Below are positions 1 to 8,466 of a stretch of 64,000 nucleotides of DNA, one piece after another. Under the pieces are notes generated by a model. It was not told the origin of the DNA, ran no database searches, and saw nothing but the letters and a program-made list of their open reading frames with translations. The position numbers and the translations under genes are program-made. The stretch's first letter is position 1. Each line of letters starts with the position of its first letter. The DNA comes from Gammaproteobacteria bacterium. GTDB taxonomy: Bacteria > Pseudomonadota > Gammaproteobacteria > Pseudomonadales > Azotimanducaceae. The stretch is taken from positions 124,001-188,000 of the forward strand of contig JAUIED010000001.1 of the NCBI GenBank assembly GCA_030428905.1. Reading direction: 5' to 3'.

Positions 1-81
1 GTGCTGCAACTGTTACTGCTCATCGGCCTGTGCATCTGGCCGCAACTCGCTACCTGGCTGCCTGAGATGCTCAAGGGATGA
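1..81 (+). CDS. TRAP transporter large permease (DctM family), C-terminal fragment
   Basis: An open frame enters from the left edge and ends at TGA 79-81. Its 26 visible residues are very hydrophobic (a leucine-rich run, then PQLATWLP and a short basic tail), which fits the last membrane helix of a DctM-type TRAP permease. The assignment rests on this helix-like tail and on a TRAP substrate-binding protein gene 2.6 kb away on the opposite strand. The stop overlaps the next gene's ATG (ATGA), so the two are probably co-translated. Only the tail is visible, so another polytopic membrane protein remains possible. Confidence 0.5.
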   Translation: MLQLLLLIGLCIWPQLATWLPEMLKG

Positions 82-686
82 GCCGGATCGACGTACTGCT
101 GCTCGACGCTGACGGCGTAATCCAGCGGCCGGCCGACGGCTGGCTGGATTCCATAACAGCGCTCACCGACCAAAACGGAGACGCCCTGCTGGCTGACATT
201 TTCGCCGCAGAGCGCCCCTGTCTCACTGGCTCCGCTGATTTTCGCAGCGCACTGCAAGGGGTGCTGGACAGTTGGGCTATTGCCGCACCCGTCGACGAGG
301 CCCTGGCCGCCTGGACCCGTATCGAACCCATCGAGGAAGTGCTTCGGCATACAAAGCGGCTGCAAGCAGCCGGCATCAAGGTCGCACTCGCCTCCAACCA
401 GCAGACACATCGGGCTCGCTTCATGCGCGAGGCACTGGGCTACGAACAGCGCTTCGATCACCTGTATTTCTCCTGCGATCTCGGGGTGGCGAAGCCCGAT
501 GCCGAGTATTTCGAGGTGGTCGTTCAGCGATTGTCGTGCCCCGCCGCGCGCATTCTGTTTCTTGACGATCATGCGGACAATGTTGCCGCAGCGGCCGCCG
601 TCGGGCTGCAGGCGCAACTGTTTCGAGCAGATGATCACGCCTGTGAGATCAGCGACATCCTCGCGTCCTACGGGCTGCAATCATGA
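78..686 (+). CDS. HAD-superfamily hydrolase
   Basis: A 202-residue haloacid-dehalogenase-type phosphatase, probably cytosolic. Motif I is DADG with the nucleophile and acid Asp at residues 10 and 12. Motif II is Ser106 in ASNQQ, motif III is Lys139 in GVAKPD, and motif IV is the Asp pair near 163-164 (LDDH). A cap domain lies between about 17 and 90. Substrate cannot be read from the sequence. Similar proteins include phosphoglycolate phosphatase-like and epoxide-hydrolase-N-type HADs. The ATG overlaps the upstream permease stop, and the stop overlaps the next amidohydrolase start (ATGA), so the three genes form a translationally coupled operon. Confidence 0.85.
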   Translation: MSRIDVLLLDADGVIQRPADGWLDSITALTDQNGDALLADIFAAERPCLTGSADFRSALQGVLDSWAIAAPVDEALAAWTRIEPIEEVLRHTKRLQAAGIKVALASNQQTHRARFMREALGYEQRFDHLYFSCDLGVAKPDAEYFEVVVQRLSCPAARILFLDDHADNVAAAAAVGLQAQLFRADDHACEISDILASYGLQS

Positions 687-1852
687 CTGTTTGCCTCACC
701 GGTCTGCGCATATGGGATGGTGACGAGTACGTTGATGCCGATGCCCTGACCATCGACGGTGGCCGCATCGGCGCCATCGGCGACGCCGCGGAGCTCGCTC
801 AGAACGCACAAACCATCCACTGTGCCGGAGCGACACTCATCCCTGGTCTTATGGATGCCCACGTGCACCTGGAGTTGAACCCGGAACACAGCGCAGCACC
901 CACCGGCACAAGCGATGATGCCTATGAGCGCATGGCGGAACGGGCACTGGGCATGGTGCGCGCCGGCATCACCACGGCCCGCGACCTTGGCGGCGGCGCC
1001 TGGCATGAGCTGCGCTTGCGCGACGACATCGCACGCGGGGCGCGCGTGGGTCCGCGGCTGATCTGCGCCGGCCAGCCGATCACCTGCGTGGGCGGACACT
1101 GTCATTTCTGGGGAGGCGAGGCGGCAACGCTGACGGAGGCGAAGGCGGTGCTGCACCGTCAGCTCGATCACGATGTAGACCTGATCAAAGTCATGGCAAC
1201 CGGCGGCCGTATGACGCGCGGGTCGGATCCGCGCAAGCCGCAGTTCAGCACCGATACGCTGCGCGAAATCGTCGCAACAGCACACGCCCACCAGCGTCCG
1301 GTGGCCGCTCATTGCCACGGCACCCCTGGCATCGAAGCCGCCGCACTTGCCGGTGTGGATACCATCGAACACTGCAGCTGGGTGGGCGAAGCCGGCTGGG
1401 CCAGCGACTATCAGGCGCCCATTGCCGAGCTGATTCTGGAGCGCGGTATCTGGGTATCTCCCACCGTCAACCGCGGTTGGCAGCGCATGCTCGACAGCGC
1501 CACCGGCACCGTGCTGGGCCGCGTGCGCAGCGCCTACCGGAAGATGCTGGACTTGGGCATTCCTTTCGTTGCGTCCACCGACGCCGGTATTCCAGGCGTT
1601 TTCCATGCAGACCTGCCGCACGCGCTGGTGGTCTTCGCCAGGATCGCCGAGCTCAGCAACGCATCTGCGCTACGCTGCGCCACCTCGGATGCGGCGCGCG
1701 CCCTCGGCATCGAAGGAAAAACCGGGCGCCTGCGACCAGGTCTGGCTGCCGATCTCCTGCTGCTGGATGGCGACCCGCTCACGGATCTGGCGGCGGTGAC
1801 GCGACCCGTTGGGGTATGGGCGCGCGGCCGGCCTGTTATCCTTCCCAATTAG
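683..1852 (+). CDS. Metal-dependent amidohydrolase (imidazolonepropionase/prolidase-like)
   Basis: A 389-residue amidohydrolase-superfamily enzyme with the whole metal-site set: HxH at His60/His62 (LMDAHVHLE), the likely carbamylated Lys169 (DLIKVMATGG), His210 (AHCHG), His230 (TIEHCSW) and the catalytic Asp300 (ASTDAG). A small beta-sandwich formed by both termini flanks the TIM barrel. This pattern is typical of HutI-like cyclic amidases and M38 Xaa-dipeptidases. The substrate is not determined. The start overlaps the HAD gene, so the two are probably made together. Its 3' end overlaps the convergent crotonase gene by 17 bp. No signal peptide is seen, so it should be cytosolic. Confidence 0.85.
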   Translation: MTVCLTGLRIWDGDEYVDADALTIDGGRIGAIGDAAELAQNAQTIHCAGATLIPGLMDAHVHLELNPEHSAAPTGTSDDAYERMAERALGMVRAGITTARDLGGGAWHELRLRDDIARGARVGPRLICAGQPITCVGGHCHFWGGEAATLTEAKAVLHRQLDHDVDLIKVMATGGRMTRGSDPRKPQFSTDTLREIVATAHAHQRPVAAHCHGTPGIEAAALAGVDTIEHCSWVGEAGWASDYQAPIAELILERGIWVSPTVNRGWQRMLDSATGTVLGRVRSAYRKMLDLGIPFVASTDAGIPGVFHADLPHALVVFARIAELSNASALRCATSDAARALGIEGKTGRLRPGLAADLLLLDGDPLTDLAAVTRPVGVWARGRPVILPN

Positions 1853-2654
1853 GTTTGCGTTTCTCGACAAAGGCGGCGACCCCCTCCCGGTAATCGGGCT
1901 CGCGCATCATCTGGTTGAGCAGCGCCTCCGACTCGATCACCGAGCTCGCAACGTCGCGATGCAGATCGCGGTACACCTGCCAGCGGGTGGTGCGCAGGGC
2001 GTTCGGCGACACCGTCTCAATCATGCGCTGCACATACGCATAAACTTCTGGCAGCAGATCATCCGCTGCAAACAAACCGTTGATGATGCCCAGCTTCTCC
2101 GCCTCGTCGGTGGTGAACACCCGGCTCGTGAGCAGCAGATCGTTCGCCCGTGCGAGACCGCACAGGCGCGGCAGCAGCCAGGACAGGCCGTACTCCGCCG
2201 GCAGGTTCAACTTACCGTGGGCGGTGGTGAGACGCGCACCCGGAACGGCAAACCGCAGGTCAGCGAAGCAGGCGAGCGCCAACCCAACTCCGGCGGCAGG
2301 GCCGTTGATGGCGGCGATCACAGGCTTGCGCAAACCGAAGTGGTAGGCAAACGAAGCATCAAACTCCGGTGCGGTACCAAATCCGGGCATGGCGATCTCG
2401 TCGCTCGTGCCGGGGTCGTACCCGCCTTTGCGAACGTGACCCTCGAGCGCTTTTGCATCACCACCCACGCAGAAACCACGACCGCGGCCGGTGACGACTA
2501 TCGCCCGCACATCTGCATCATCATCGGCGCGCGCCAGCAGATGTCGGTACTCGGTGTGCATCCGTCCTGTCCAGGCGTTCATCCGCTCAGGTCGCGACAG
2601 GTAGATGGTGGCGATGCTGTCCGCAACCTCGTACTCGGTGGCTTTGAGCTCCAT
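1836..2654 (-). CDS. Enoyl-CoA hydratase/isomerase family protein (crotonase)
   Basis: A 272-residue crotonase-fold protein. The first oxyanion-hole segment is at about 60-70 (GFCVGGDAKAL) and the second at about 117-127 (INGPAAGVGLA). The expected acidic active-site region follows (PAEYG near 152-156), then a C-terminal helical trimerisation region. It acts on an acyl-CoA, but hydratase, isomerase or ring-cleavage activity cannot be told apart. Its ATG shares one base with the stop of the upstream TRAP substrate-binding gene, so they form an operon. The juxtaposition with an uptake system suggests breakdown of an imported organic acid, which is inference. Confidence 0.85.
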   Translation of the reverse strand: MELKATEYEVADSIATIYLSRPERMNAWTGRMHTEYRHLLARADDDADVRAIVVTGRGRGFCVGGDAKALEGHVRKGGYDPGTSDEIAMPGFGTAPEFDASFAYHFGLRKPVIAAINGPAAGVGLALACFADLRFAVPGARLTTAHGKLNLPAEYGLSWLLPRLCGLARANDLLLTSRVFTTDEAEKLGIINGLFAADDLLPEVYAYVQRMIETVSPNALRTTRWQVYRDLHRDVASSVIESEALLNQMMREPDYREGVAAFVEKRKPNWEG

Positions 2655-3745
2655 CAGCGGGCGTTGATGTAGGCTTGTTCTGACAGCGCGTGGTAGGAGC
2701 GCACGTTCTCGTAGAACGTCATGTAGGACTCGTATATTTCTTTCGCCAGCGGGTCATCACCGGCAGCCTCGCGAACCACCTCCTTGGACACATCGCGCAA
2801 GGCTTTGAGTACGTCATCCGGCAACCGCCGCAGCTCCACGCCATGTTCGTCCACGAGCGTACGCAAGGCCGCATTATTGCGCGCGGTGAACTCGGCGAGC
2901 ATGTCGTCGTTGATGGCCTGGGAGGCAATACGCACCATTGCCTGAAGGTCTTCCGGCAGCGCGTCCCAAGCCGCTTTGTTGACAATGGCCTCGAGCGTGG
3001 GGCCCGGTTCATGCCAGCCGGGATAGTAGTAGTAGCGCGCAGCTGTGTGCAGGCCGAGCGCCAGATCGTTATACGGGCCTACCCATTCGGTGGCATCGAT
3101 CACACCGGTTTCCAGCGAGGTGAAAATTTCTCCCCCCGGCAGCGCCACCGGCTCACCACCAACGCGTTTGAGCACCTCACCGCCAAGGCCTGGAATACGC
3201 ATGTTCAACCCCTGCACGTCTGCAAGCGAGTTGATTTCCTTGTTGAACCAGCCAGCCATCTGCACGCCGGTGTTGCCACTGGCCAGCGGCATCAGGTTGA
3301 AGGGCGCATACAGTCGCTCCCACAACTCCTTCCCGCCACCGTAGCGCAACCAGCCGTTCATCTCCTGCGCCGTCATACCAAAGGGAACGGTGGAAAAAAA
3401 CGCCGCCGCCGGTGCTTTGCCCCGCCAGTAGTAGGCCGCACCGTGGCCCATCTCGGCGGTGCCCTGACTCACCGCATCGAACACCTCCATGGCCGGTACC
3501 AGCTCACCGGCACCGTACACTTTGATCTTGAGCCGGCCCTGACTCATCACCTCGATGTCCCGCGCCATGCGTTCAGGCGCGGTACCGAGCCCTGGAAGAT
3601 TCTTCGGCCACGTGGTCACCAGCTTCCACTTGAAGGTCTGCTGGCTCGCGGCATCGCTGCCGGCCGTGCTTCCTTGCTGGTCGCCCCCGCAGGCGGCGAG
3701 CATCAGGGCGCCAAAGAACAGGGCGATGCGGGCGGTGGTTTGCAT
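2654..3745 (-). CDS. TRAP transporter substrate-binding lipoprotein (DctP/TakP type)
   Basis: A 363-residue periplasmic solute receptor of the DctP family, close in pattern to the 2-oxoacid-binding TakP type. The conserved stretch near 205-225 (GGEIFTSLETGVID, then ATEWVGP) is the ligand-pocket signature. The N-terminus is a lipoprotein signal peptide with lipobox LAAC and the lipidated Cys at residue 19, so it is membrane-tethered rather than free. It would hand a carboxylate to a DctQM permease. A DctM-like tail is at 1-81, but on the opposite strand, so this receptor and its permease are not in one operon here. The stop overlaps the crotonase start by one base. Confidence 0.9.
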   Translation of the reverse strand: MQTTARIALFFGALMLAACGGDQQGSTAGSDAASQQTFKWKLVTTWPKNLPGLGTAPERMARDIEVMSQGRLKIKVYGAGELVPAMEVFDAVSQGTAEMGHGAAYYWRGKAPAAAFFSTVPFGMTAQEMNGWLRYGGGKELWERLYAPFNLMPLASGNTGVQMAGWFNKEINSLADVQGLNMRIPGLGGEVLKRVGGEPVALPGGEIFTSLETGVIDATEWVGPYNDLALGLHTAARYYYYPGWHEPGPTLEAIVNKAAWDALPEDLQAMVRIASQAINDDMLAEFTARNNAALRTLVDEHGVELRRLPDDVLKALRDVSKEVVREAAGDDPLAKEIYESYMTFYENVRSYHALSEQAYINAR

Positions 3746-3754
3746 GTTGTCTCC

Positions 3755-4936
3755 TTATAGGCTGGCTGAAGGACGGTCGTGCAGCGCGCGATCCAGTCCC
3801 TGCCCCATCAGGTCGATGAAGTTATCTCTGTAGAACTTGTCGAGTACTCGCGGGCTCTGGCCGCTCAATGCATCACCAAAGCGCTTGAGCGGATTGCGCC
3901 CGCCTTCCACGTGCGGAAAGTCGGAGGAGAACAGCAGCATATCCTCGTGCGAGTTGTCGATGATCCAACCGCTCGGCTCGTGCGGGTAGGGCGTCACCCG
4001 AAACTGCCTGGCGGCGATTTCGCTCGGCCGAGCCGACAGCTTCTGCAGCCGCTCCTCGCCTTTGCGGAAGGCATCGAACCCGGAATCCATGAAACGCAGC
4101 CAGCTCGGCAGCCACGACGCGCCAAGCTCGATAGCAGCGAATTTGAGGCGCGGGAAACGGTCCAGCACGCCATCGAATATGAGCGCCGCCATGGTTTGCC
4201 ACACGGACAGCGGAATGCTCATGAAGCTTAGGCTCGTGAAGTTTTCATCGCCTCCGTGGAAATCCTTCACCGCAGGCAGGCCATTGTTCATGTAGGCCCT
4301 GCGCATTTTTTCTTCGCCGCCCACATGGGTGAGTATTGGCAACCCGGCTTCCTGCGCCAGCGCCCAGAGCGGGTCGAGCGCGGTGTGGCTCGGGCTGTGC
4401 CCGGGAGGTGCAACCGAGGGAATCACCAGCCCCTTACAACCAAGCGTAATGGCTTCTTTCGCCACATCCACGGCTGCCGCCATGTCCACCAGCGGTATGT
4501 ACGCCGTCGCCAGCAGCCGCGCGTCCACAGAGCAGAAGTCGGCGTTCATGCGGTTATGCGCGCGGGCTGCAGCAACCGCCAGCGCCGGGTCGCCACCCTG
4601 ATCCAGGCCGTAGTTGCTGAGCGCGACCGTGGTGAACACGAGCTGGCTGGAAAAGCCCAGCAGGTCCAATGCTTTGACCCGGTCGGCGCTGCGGAACGCG
4701 CCGAGGGCCAGGTGACCCTTGCGCAGCAGCAGCTCTCGCTCCTCTTCTGCGCGAAAGCTCGGGTCATCGTGTTTCGCTCGAAGGGCGGGCCCGTCCACAC
4801 CCTTCTCGCTGATCAGGCTCGCCTTTTCGTTGAACGCATCGATGTAGCGCGCCTCCATGTACTGCACCAGCGTGCCCGGCAGCTCCATCACGTGCGCATC
4901 GGCATCGTGCACCGTGCGGTTCTCCACGTACGCCAT
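3755..4936 (-). CDS. Amidohydrolase family 2 protein (ACMSD-like TIM barrel)
   Basis: A 393-residue amidohydrolase-2-type enzyme. The N-terminal motif DADAH (Asp13, His15) starts the metal site. A central His lies in ILTHVGG, and the C-terminal SSDFPHVEGG supplies the catalytic Asp. This layout is that of the ACMSD/gamma-resorcylate decarboxylase group, which decarboxylates or hydrolyses aromatic and related acids. The exact substrate is unknown. It is encoded 9 bp upstream of the TRAP receptor gene on the same strand, so amidohydrolase, receptor and crotonase form a three-gene operon. It is not homologous in detail to the M38-type amidohydrolase at 683-1852. Confidence 0.85.
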   Translation of the reverse strand: MAYVENRTVHDADAHVMELPGTLVQYMEARYIDAFNEKASLISEKGVDGPALRAKHDDPSFRAEEERELLLRKGHLALGAFRSADRVKALDLLGFSSQLVFTTVALSNYGLDQGGDPALAVAAARAHNRMNADFCSVDARLLATAYIPLVDMAAAVDVAKEAITLGCKGLVIPSVAPPGHSPSHTALDPLWALAQEAGLPILTHVGGEEKMRRAYMNNGLPAVKDFHGGDENFTSLSFMSIPLSVWQTMAALIFDGVLDRFPRLKFAAIELGASWLPSWLRFMDSGFDAFRKGEERLQKLSARPSEIAARQFRVTPYPHEPSGWIIDNSHEDMLLFSSDFPHVEGGRNPLKRFGDALSGQSPRVLDKFYRDNFIDLMGQGLDRALHDRPSASL

Positions 4937-5036
4937 GGTTCTTCTCCCCTTGAGCGGTCAATGATTCTACCAACTGCGCCAGGCGGTTCCGATGCTCCTG
5001 TTGCAGCCAGCATGCGCGGTTTGGCACCATCGGAGC
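4937..5036. other. Divergent intergenic region
   Basis: About 100 bp between the leftward amidohydrolase operon and the rightward GFA-like gene. It should hold promoters for both. I see no convincing -35/-10 pair or operator palindrome. Confidence 0.4.
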
Positions 5037-5399
5037 ATGCTGACCGGAACCTGCCATTGCGGTGCCATCGAGGTGCACGCGGAAGACACCCCCGACGAAG
5101 CCACGGTGTGCAACTGCTCCATATGCCGTCGCTATGCAGCCACCTGGCTGCACTGCACACAGGCCACCGTCACGATCATCGCCCAGCCCGACGCGCTCGA
5201 TACCTATTGTTGGGGAGACGAGATGATCAACTTCCACCGGTGCGCCCGATGCGGCTGCCTCACCCACTACACCTGCACGGAGAAAGCCGGCATCGACCGG
5301 GTGAGTGTGAACCTCAACATCGTGCCTCCCGAGCAGACCACCGGCATCCGCCGACGCCGCTTTGACGGCGCGGACACCTGGCAGTTTCTGGACGACTGA
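5037..5399 (+). CDS. GFA-family (glutathione-dependent formaldehyde-activating-like) zinc protein
   Basis: A 120-residue protein with the Cys pattern of the GFA/CENP-V fold: C6xC8 (TGTCHCG), C25xC27xxC30 (CNCSIC) and C69xxC72 (CARCGC), expected to hold two zinc ions. Such proteins bind glutathione adducts or act in C1/thiol chemistry, and most members have no proven reaction. I chose the ATG at 5037 because homology starts directly at MLTGTCHCG. A frame extending to 4992 would add 15 unconserved residues. It is convergent with the luciferase-like gene, ending 5 bp before it. Confidence 0.85.
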   Translation: MLTGTCHCGAIEVHAEDTPDEATVCNCSICRRYAATWLHCTQATVTIIAQPDALDTYCWGDEMINFHRCARCGCLTHYTCTEKAGIDRVSVNLNIVPPEQTTGIRRRRFDGADTWQFLDD

Positions 5400-5404
5400 C
5401 GGCG

Positions 5405-6187
5405 CTAAACCGCTTTCGCGATGTCCGCCAGCCTTCGCAGCTGCGCTTCATAGGACGCAAGCGTGTCGTAACGCACCGCACACACCAATCGCTCGACACC
5501 CAGCGCGGTATAACGGCGTAACTGTTCACGGCTAGCACCCGCGTCTTCCAGAGGTAGACCGACCATCGCCGTCACAGGGCCTTCGAACCCGGCAAGCGCT
5601 TCAGCAAGTTGTTCCGGATTACGCACCATCGGCAACCAGCCATGCCCGAACCGCTGCGCCCGCGGCAGTGCATGCTTTGCCTGCCCGCCAAGATACACCG
5701 GGGGCATGGCGGGCTTCGGCTCGAACAGCATAGGCTGCCCGCGGGACTGCACCACGGTATCGCTGAAACAGCTCGCCAAAAACTCGAGGAACTCTTCGGT
5801 CAGCTGGCCCCGCTGTCTCCGATCTACGCCCAGCGCGCGAAACTCGGCATCCATCCAGCCAACACCAAGTCCAAGCAGCAGCCTGCCGCCGGTCAGCTCC
5901 TGCACCGTGGCGATGGCTTTAGCCGTTGGTAGCGGCGGCCTGTACGGCACCACAAGCACGCCAACACCGAGGCCAATGCGGGAGGTTGCACCTCCCAGCC
6001 ACGCCAGCGTGGTGAAAGGGTCCGTATACCGGCCGCCGCTGCCCTCGGCGTCATCCGGTGGAATGGCGATGTGATCGGTGATCCACACCGAGTCCAATGC
6101 CAGATCTTCGGCAAGGCGCGCACCTGCCAGCATGATCTCCGGCTGGCTCTGCGGGCCCATGTTGCGCAGCGTAACGCCTACTTTCAT
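5405..6187 (-). CDS. LLM-class (luciferase-like) flavin/F420-dependent oxidoreductase
   Basis: A 260-residue bacterial-luciferase-like TIM-barrel protein. Typical features are the N-terminal MKVGVTLRNMG strand, the SVWITDHI motif near 34-41, and GGRLLLGLGVGW near 100-111, which shapes the flavin or F420 pocket. The size and sequence resemble the TIGR03619-type subfamily, often labelled F420-dependent. Whether FMN or F420 is used cannot be decided here, and no F420 biosynthesis genes are in the window. It sits 7 bp downstream of uvrD on the same strand and may be read from the same transcript. Confidence 0.85.
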   Translation of the reverse strand: MKVGVTLRNMGPQSQPEIMLAGARLAEDLALDSVWITDHIAIPPDDAEGSGGRYTDPFTTLAWLGGATSRIGLGVGVLVVPYRPPLPTAKAIATVQELTGGRLLLGLGVGWMDAEFRALGVDRRQRGQLTEEFLEFLASCFSDTVVQSRGQPMLFEPKPAMPPVYLGGQAKHALPRAQRFGHGWLPMVRNPEQLAEALAGFEGPVTAMVGLPLEDAGASREQLRRYTALGVERLVCAVRYDTLASYEAQLRRLADIAKAV

Positions 6188-6194
6188 CTGCCGC

Positions 6195-8369
6195 TCAATC
6201 CAGAGGTACGAGGTTGGCGTAGCCGAGCATCAACCACTTGGCACCGGCACCGCTGAAGTTCACCTGCACGCGCGCTCGATCGCCGCTGCCTTCGCACTGC
6301 AGCACCACGCCTTCACCGAACTTGCCATGGTGAACGCGCTGACCCATGCGCAAGGCGCCGTCGTCCGCGACCTGTTCCGCATAACCACCGCCACCGAAGT
6401 TGCGCTGCGCGACCCCGCCCACACGCACCTCTTCAAGCACATCCGGCGGGATTTCCAGTAAAAAGCGCGACGGACGATTGTAGGTATCCGTGCCGTGCAA
6501 ACGCCGAGTTTCGGCATAGGTGAGGTAGAGCTGGCGCATGGCCCGGGTAACACCCACATAGGCCAGGCGACGTTCTTCTTCCAGACGCGCCGGGTCCTCC
6601 GCAGACATTCGGTGCGGAAACAATCCCTCCTCCACGCCTGCGAGAAACACCAGCGGAAACTCCAGCCCTTTGGCGGAGTGCAGCGTCATCATCTGTACCG
6701 CCGGGCCTGCGTCCGCCTGTGCATCCCCGGAGTCGAGCGCCACCTGATCGAGAAAGTCCGCTAACGGATTGCCTTGTTCGTCTGCCGCCAGCGGAAACAC
6801 CTGGTCCTGGGAAAACTGCCGGCAGGCACGCACCAGCTCTTCGAGGTTTTCTTTGCGCGCCAGCCCTTTCTCGCCTCGCTCGCTCATGTGAAACGCCATC
6901 AGTCCGCTCAGCTCTATGCACTGCTCGGCGACCTCGTGCAACTTGGCATCTTCGACGGCTGCTGCGATGTCGTCGACCAGCCTGACAAACGCGCCGACGT
7001 TCGTATTGACGCGACCGCTGAAGACGCCGCTATTGATTCCTTCCTTGCTCGCCTGCCACATGGACACGCCACGCTGGCGCGCAAAGTCACGCACCGCTTC
7101 TACTGTCTTGTCGCCGATGCCACGGGTGGGAGTATTGATGACCCGCTCAAACGCGGGGTCCGAATGCCGGTCGTGCACCAGGCGCATGTAGGCAAGCGCG
7201 TTTTTGATCTCCGCACGCTCAAAGAATCGCTGACCGCCGTAGATGCGGTAGGGTATGTCGGCGCGCAGAAAGGCCTCTTCCAGCACCCGCGACTGAGCGT
7301 TTGAGCGGTACAGCACCGCCACATCCTGCGGGCTGCCTCCTTCATCGATCCAGCGTTCAGCGCGCTCGGCGATAAAGCGTGCTTCATCCAGGTCGTTGTA
7401 CGCGGAATACACGCGAATCGGGTCGCCTGCATCGCCCTCAGTCCACAGCTCTTTACCAAGCCGTTCGCTGTTTCTCGCGATCAGCCCGTTGGCAGCTTTC
7501 AGAATATTGGCCGTGGAACGGTAGTTCTGCTCGAGCCGAATGGTAGTGACCGGTGCGAAATGCTCCGCATAGCGATGGATGTTCTCGATCCTCGCACCGC
7601 GCCAGCCGTAGATCGACTGGTCGTCGTCGCCCACTGCCATGACATGCGCTTTGTCTCCACACAGCACTCTGAGCCAGGCATATTGAATGGTGTTGGTGTC
7701 CTGAAACTCATCCACCAGCACATGTTGAAAACGCTGCTGATAGTGCGCAAGAAGCTCGGCATCGTTGAGCCACAACTCATGGCTGCGCAGCAGCAACTCG
7801 GCGAAGTCCACCAGCCCACCCTGCTGGCACAACTCCTCGTAGGCCTCGTAGATTTTCTTGTGGGTAATCTGAAACAGATCATCACCAGCCGGCACATCGC
7901 GCGCCCGACGGCCTTCATCTTTCTGGGCATTGATGAACCATGTTGCCTGCCGTGCAGGCCACTTCTGCTCATCGATACCCAGCGCACGCATCACCCGCTT
8001 CACCAGCCGGAGCTGGTCGTCGGCATCGAGAATCTGAAAATTCTCCGGCAGGTTCGCTTCCCTCCAGTGCATGCGCAGCAGGCGGTGGGCAATGCCATGA
8101 AAGGTACCCACCCACATGCTGCGCACGGAGAGATTCAACAGGCTTTCGATGCGCACGCGCATTTCCGCTGCCGCTTTGTTGGTGAACGTCACCGCGAGCA
8201 CGCCGAAGGGGGAGGCGCCAACGGCCTCAATGAGAAAGGCGATGCGATGCACGAGCACACGGGTCTTACCGCTGCCCGCGCCGGCAATCACCAGATGGTT
8301 GGCAAGCGGCGCCATCACCGCTTCGCGCTGGCGGTCGTTCAGACCGTCGAGTATGTGGGTTACGTCCAC
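6195..8369 (-). CDS. uvrD: DNA helicase II (UvrD)
   Basis: A 724-residue superfamily-1A 3'-5' helicase, the same length class as E. coli UvrD (720). Walker A is GAGSGKT at 30-36, motif Ia TFTNKAA follows, and motif II is VDEFQDTN at about 219-226. Motif III contains GDDDQSIYGWRGA, and motif V/VI contains TLHSAKGLEFPLVFL and AYVGVTRA. A C-terminal beta domain (GDRARVQVNF region) matches the UvrD Tudor-like tail that binds RNA polymerase. It acts in nucleotide-excision and mismatch repair. PcrA/Rep are alternatives, but the C-terminal tail favours UvrD. It lies 97 bp downstream of glmS, same strand. Confidence 0.93.
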   Translation of the reverse strand: MDVTHILDGLNDRQREAVMAPLANHLVIAGAGSGKTRVLVHRIAFLIEAVGASPFGVLAVTFTNKAAAEMRVRIESLLNLSVRSMWVGTFHGIAHRLLRMHWREANLPENFQILDADDQLRLVKRVMRALGIDEQKWPARQATWFINAQKDEGRRARDVPAGDDLFQITHKKIYEAYEELCQQGGLVDFAELLLRSHELWLNDAELLAHYQQRFQHVLVDEFQDTNTIQYAWLRVLCGDKAHVMAVGDDDQSIYGWRGARIENIHRYAEHFAPVTTIRLEQNYRSTANILKAANGLIARNSERLGKELWTEGDAGDPIRVYSAYNDLDEARFIAERAERWIDEGGSPQDVAVLYRSNAQSRVLEEAFLRADIPYRIYGGQRFFERAEIKNALAYMRLVHDRHSDPAFERVINTPTRGIGDKTVEAVRDFARQRGVSMWQASKEGINSGVFSGRVNTNVGAFVRLVDDIAAAVEDAKLHEVAEQCIELSGLMAFHMSERGEKGLARKENLEELVRACRQFSQDQVFPLAADEQGNPLADFLDQVALDSGDAQADAGPAVQMMTLHSAKGLEFPLVFLAGVEEGLFPHRMSAEDPARLEEERRLAYVGVTRAMRQLYLTYAETRRLHGTDTYNRPSRFLLEIPPDVLEEVRVGGVAQRNFGGGGYAEQVADDGALRMGQRVHHGKFGEGVVLQCEGSGDRARVQVNFSGAGAKWLMLGYANLVPLD

Positions 8370-8466
8370 GCTGGTGCCGTTGAATGAAACGGCACCATTG
8401 TAGCGGCTAGAAAGCGACCGGCTCTACGGATAGAGACCATCCGCCGCGCGAGCCGGCAAACATCGG

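Noticed and set aside
668-1621. 317-codon minus-strand frame across the M38-type amidohydrolase
   Set aside because: Cys/His/Arg/Ala-rich antisense frame opposite a gene with complete catalytic motifs.
2690-3760. 356-codon plus-strand frame opposite the TRAP receptor
   Set aside because: Antisense to a clear lipoprotein gene; composition is arginine/histidine-rich and shows no motif.
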